From Hypomyces perniciosus (Eukaryota > Ascomycota > Sordariomycetes > Hypocreales > Hypocreaceae), in assembly GCA_008477525.1 (NCBI GenBank), contig SPDT01000004.1, positions 992,001 through 1,056,000 on the forward strand: DNA of 64,000 nt. The letters are read 5' to 3'. The position numbers were made by a program, and so were the translations under genes. Positions within the stretch are counted from its first letter, which is position 1. Each line of letters opens with the position of its first letter. The notes under the pieces were generated by a model that saw nothing but the letters and a program-made list of their open reading frames with translations, was not told where the DNA came from and searched no databases. Below, piece by piece: positions 60,300 to 64,000 of this stretch.

Positions 60300-60760
60300 A
60301 TATTCTTTAAAGGTATCCGAGAAAATTCGGATATTATTTAAGTAAATAACTATAAAGATATCGAGGTACTTTTTTAATATATTATTAATTATCTTTTAAA
60401 ATATTATCAAGGTATTAATAAAACTAAAAGGTATAATTAAGTATGTAAATAAACTATATTTAATTTAAAAGGCAGTTATTTATTTATATCTGTTTTTAAT
60501 TTAAATAAGGTTATAAGCGCCTTTAAAGTCTAGCGCTATAAACTACTTCTTCCTATATAGTTTATTGTATAATTTTATAATTAATAGTAATAAAGTTCTA
60601 TCTTTAATAATAGCTTTATTAAGCCGTTAATAGTCTATAATTAACTATAGTTTACCTCTTTTTTTTAATATAAATATAATAGGGTAGCTTACTTTTAATA
60701 AAGAGGGTTGAATATACCCTTTAGCTAGTATATTATCTGTTAAAAAGGAGGGCTAAAAAG
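60300..60760 (-). pseudogene. Decayed Ty3/gypsy reverse transcriptase
   Basis: Reading the minus strand from about 60,760 downward, allowing for many TAA/TAG codons, gives the series L-KGYIQPSL, then PIIFILKKE, IIDYRRLNKATIKDRTLLPL and a GAYNLI-like end. This is the order of the conserved gypsy blocks (EKGFIRPS, PVLFVKKKDG, CVDYRGLN-TIKNRYPLP, AY-IRI). RNase H and integrase are not found on the left, so the copy appears truncated near 59,930. Confidence 0.65.
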
Positions 60761-60764
60761 TAAG

Positions 60765-61070
60765 GATTTCAGTGTATCTGGGTAACCTTCCTATTCTGGC
60801 TAGACCCGGAATTAGGCCCGACGCTAGGACCGAGTTCCCGGAGGAACTTCGGTGTAAGTCAGGAAATTTCTGTTATCTTCAACGATAACAATTGAGCTAG
60901 GACCAGCTACCCCGCTTACCCTAGACTCAATATAATGGCCACAATGGCTATTGTGAAAAATCTAACTAAAATGGTTTCCTGTTTATATGGCTGAGTCGAT
61001 TTGGCCGATTTCCTATATAAATGAATTTTGCGGAAAATAGGAATACGGCCATGAACCTAATTCTACTACT
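60765..61070. other. Island of normal GC content inside the RIP-like block
   Basis: About 300 bp of ordinary composition (CCCGGAATTAGGCCCGACGC, GGTTTCCTGTTTATATGGC) bounded on both sides by AT-rich DNA. It lies immediately upstream, in gypsy orientation, of the RT ghost. It could be an LTR or a later insertion that escaped mutation. Confidence 0.55.
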
Positions 61071-62062
61071 GTATACCTATTATTAAGTTAGAGGATTATT
61101 GTAGAAGATAAAGCTATTATTTATACAATTACTTCTATACCAGCCGCACATATACTAGATATTCTATAGCTTTTTAGCTATTAGTTTAGTTGTAATTCAA
61201 TTATTTATTTATTATTAACTTAATTAGACTCTTAATTGTTTCCTTATTACTGCGTTAGGTGCACCTTCCTTGAAGCTGCACTTAAATAAGGTTCAGTATA
61301 ACCTTGTTAATTTAATATTATCTAAATAGTTACGTAAGCTTTTAAGCTTTTTTCATTTAGGTTATAAATCTTATACAAGGTAGTGCTTATACTATCTTTA
61401 AGCTTAATTATATAGTTTTATTAACTATATTCTAATAGCTTAGTGTTAAGTATTTCTTTAAATAGTTTATTATACTTTTAGTATTCTTTAAAGATATTTT
61501 ATAGTTATTTTAGTAATACTATTATTTTAAAGCTTTTTATTTTAAGTATTTTATTAATATTATTAAATACTTTTTATAAAAAGGCAATTATTTTTTAAAT
61601 TTATTTATTTTTCCTTTTACTTTAAGTTTCATTTTTAAATAGATTATTTTTATAATTAAATTAAAAGTAACTTTCTTACTTCCTTTTTTTAATATATTTA
61701 AAGGTTTTATATAAGATTTCTGCCCTATAATTAAAGCTTTTTTAATAGTTTTAATTGCTAAAAAAGCTTTACTATTACACTAATAAAACTAGCTTTTTTT
61801 TAATTAATATTAAAGTTATTACATTGTAATTAAAAATAACCGAAAATAATATTATATTTATTAATATTTACTATATTGCAAAAAACTACTCCTTTATATT
61901 TAGCGATTTTAAGTTTAAAATAATTAATTTTTCGCTTAATTTATTTACCATTATATATAAAAGCTCCTTTTTCTATTTAATAAAGTTAATATAGTTTGTT
62001 GGGGGTAACTAATATACCCAACGCACTAGCATTTTTCTTGTTAGCTTACCTGAGAAAGGTTG

Positions 62063-62080
62063 GCTGCTTATTTAAGCAGC
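62063..62080. repeat. Perfect inverted repeat GCTGCTTA-TT-TAAGCAGC
   Basis: An 8-bp arms palindrome in the AT-rich block, 245 bp from the GC-rich hairpin. Function unknown. Confidence 0.45.
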
Positions 62081-62307
62081 TACTGGATTAGGAAAGCACA
62101 TAAGTATAAAGATATACAGATAGACCTAGTTTAATAAATTGCAACCTTCTTCCCCCTTTAATATATAACCTTACCTATAAAAATACAGTCATTAAGGCGT
62201 ATAAAGGTAACCGTTAATTGCTTTTAGCTGCCGGCATTATAATTAAATAATCTGCAGTATCTTTTTAGCCCCTATATTACTTAATCGCTGCTTTATGGTT
62301 CTGTTAA

Positions 62308-62326
62308 GAGCGCGGTTCCCGCGCTC
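62308..62326. repeat. GC-rich perfect hairpin GAGCGCGG-TTC-CCGCGCTC
   Basis: An 8-bp stem with a 3-nt loop, strikingly GC-rich in a sequence of about 75% AT. On the minus strand it follows CTGGTATC, so the stretch could be part of a retrotransposon primer-binding site region; unproven. Confidence 0.6.
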
Positions 62327-64000
62327 GATACCAGTTATTGTATATAGGTATATATATATGTTATATATATGTTTTAAAGTGCTAATTCCCCCTTGATAAA
62401 ACTGGTGACTGAGATAGGGGGAAATCTTAAGGATTATATCCTAAAAAGTAATTACTAAAGGCACTTTTACGTTACTATTAAAACCTACCTTTACTTAACT
62501 ATTAATAAAATTATAAGCTGGCTTTACTTAGTCTTTATATAAATATAAAACAATTAACTAAAGGAAATAGCCTAAAACCTTTTCTATAACTATTTAATGT
62601 AGATTAGTATAATATTTAACTCTAAAAACGCAGGTTATCTAGTTATAATTTCTAAAAAGATATTAAGATTAGTTAACCTGGGCGTAATGCGCTAAAATAT
62701 AATAAAAGAGCGGAACCTCGAGAAACTACTAATTGATAATACCTGTTAATTAAGAGTTAAGATTTTAGGGAAAATTACTAAAAGACTGGTCGCTATAGTA
62801 AAAGTAAATATATAGGTAAAACAGTTAGCGCTATATAACCTAAACCCCCTTAAACTATTAATATACTATTATAACCCCTATTTTATTTATTAGTAGGTAG
62901 GTTAGCAGGTAAAACGGCTATAAGGGGCCAATAAGGGATATACTAATTATTTAATCTCTTAGTATAGAGACTTTATTTTAATTTTACTGATATTCTTGGC
63001 TAGGTTTTTCTTAATTTTAAATAAAAGTATTATTTTTATTACTTTTACAATCTCTAGTATATAGGCTATCTTTACTTATATTAAAGATATTTAAAAAAGA
63101 TATATAAAGGATAATAATTTAATGTTTTATAACTAGTATTAATACAGGAAACTATCCTTAAAAGACCAGTTAATTTCTTTATCTTAAACGGATAAATGCA
63201 ACCTTTCCTTTTTGCGAAAGAACTCCTTATATTAGCAGAATATATTGCTATAGCTCCTTTACTAAAAGAATATATCCCTTTTTTAGCTGAAAGAGGAATG
63301 CTCCTTTAAGGGCTAATTATTTAAGTCAGATAACTCTAATCTATAGGAGAAAGGGTATTCTTTTATTAAAGAACTATTTAATTAAAACTCTAATAATTTA
63401 CTTTAACTTAAAGTAAAAGAGTTTAAATTAAACCAATAACCTCTTTTTACTAGAATATTAAACGCAATTTTATCTTAAACCCTTTAACTTAAAGAATTAT
63501 TTAATTATACACTTAACCTAATATTAATAATATCTATATCTATTATAATAAAATCTAGGGAAGGATTAAGCTCTTTAATAAAAAAGGGGAAATTACTATT
63601 TTAAAAGTTCTTTTTCTTTACTTAAACCTTTAAGAATATTTAAAGTATAAAGCTACTAATAGGGATTAACTTTATAAGTAAATTTAATAGTAAGAATATA
63701 TTCCAGTTCTTAAGAAACTATAAGTAAGAGATAGAAGATTAAGGATTTTTAACTAGGGATTAGGGGAGGTATTTAAAACTGTTTATAAAAGTAAAGGAAT
63801 AGAAGACAGTTTAGATTTTTATTAAAGAAAGCATTAGCTAGGATAAAATAAAAAAAGAACTTTTGCGATATTATAAGTAATAAGATAAAGATTAATTAGA
63901 ATTATATATAGTATAACTTTAAAACCTTTATTGCTATAAACCTATAAAAATATAGTCTGTAATAGATTAGTTGCTTTAATATTGATATCTCTGTTAAAAG

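Larger units (their letters stand above)
59930..64000. repeat. AT-rich, RIP-like block of decayed transposable elements
   Basis: Four kilobases dominated by A, T and TA dinucleotides, with stops in all frames and no open frame of note, typical of repeat-induced point mutation acting on transposons. Coding ghosts remain (the reverse transcriptase at about 60,300-60,760). Short islands of normal composition interrupt it at about 60,765-61,070 and 62,280-62,330. It extends past the window edge. Confidence 0.8.

Overview
The window is nuclear DNA of a filamentous ascomycete. Nearly all genes carry short (about 45-80 bp) GT..AG introns, and the families are typical of such fungi: a Zn2Cys6 regulator, STAND/WD40 proteins, a DUF6314-fused flavin monooxygenase and OSCA/CSC1. 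The last 4 kb are AT-rich and look RIP-mutated. Eurotiales (Aspergillus/Penicillium/Talaromyces type) is my best guess, from protein resemblance only.

Layout. 1-4.5 kb is gene-poor and holds a 1,159-bp transposon relic with perfect 64-bp terminal inverted repeats (TIRs) and an 8-bp target-site duplication (TSD). 4.5-6.2 kb carries a homocitrate synthase. 7.1-28.9 kb is a coherent catabolic cluster for hydroxylated aromatics: aldehyde dehydrogenase, salicylate-hydroxylase-type FAD monooxygenase, gentisate-1,2-dioxygenase-type cupin enzyme, 6-methylsalicylate-decarboxylase-type amidohydrolase, MFS transporter, Zn2Cys6 regulator, zinc alcohol dehydrogenase, metallo-beta-lactamase-fold hydrolase and fumarylpyruvate-hydrolase-type FAH protein. 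Read as a pathway: an aromatic acid is decarboxylated, or a benzylic alcohol is oxidised to aldehyde and acid; the acid is hydroxylated to gentisate; the ring is opened and the acylpyruvate is split into central metabolites. The hydrolase gene is cut in two by a 3,416-bp hAT transposon (23792-27207). Its TSD is perfect, and removing the insert restores the reading frame exactly.

29-44 kb is an accessory region: a broken Tc1/mariner transposase, pieces of STAND (NLR-like) genes, a secreted cysteine-rich proprotein preceded by a 3 x 122-bp tandem repeat, an AAA+ ATPase and a STAND-like protein sharing a divergent promoter that contains a 138-bp duplication. 45-59.4 kb is more ordinary: an OSCA/CSC1 channel, an F-box gene whose frame is interrupted only by two TAG codons at expected tryptophans, a dynamin-like protein with a degenerate P-loop, a D-2-hydroxyacid dehydrogenase, a coiled-coil protein and the FMO-DUF6314 fusion. 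59.9-64 kb is an AT-rich, stop-riddled block in which a decayed Ty3/gypsy reverse transcriptase can still be read on the minus strand.

Exon boundaries are my own readings from splice consensus and frame; each multi-exon model sums to a multiple of three. No search or expression data were available.
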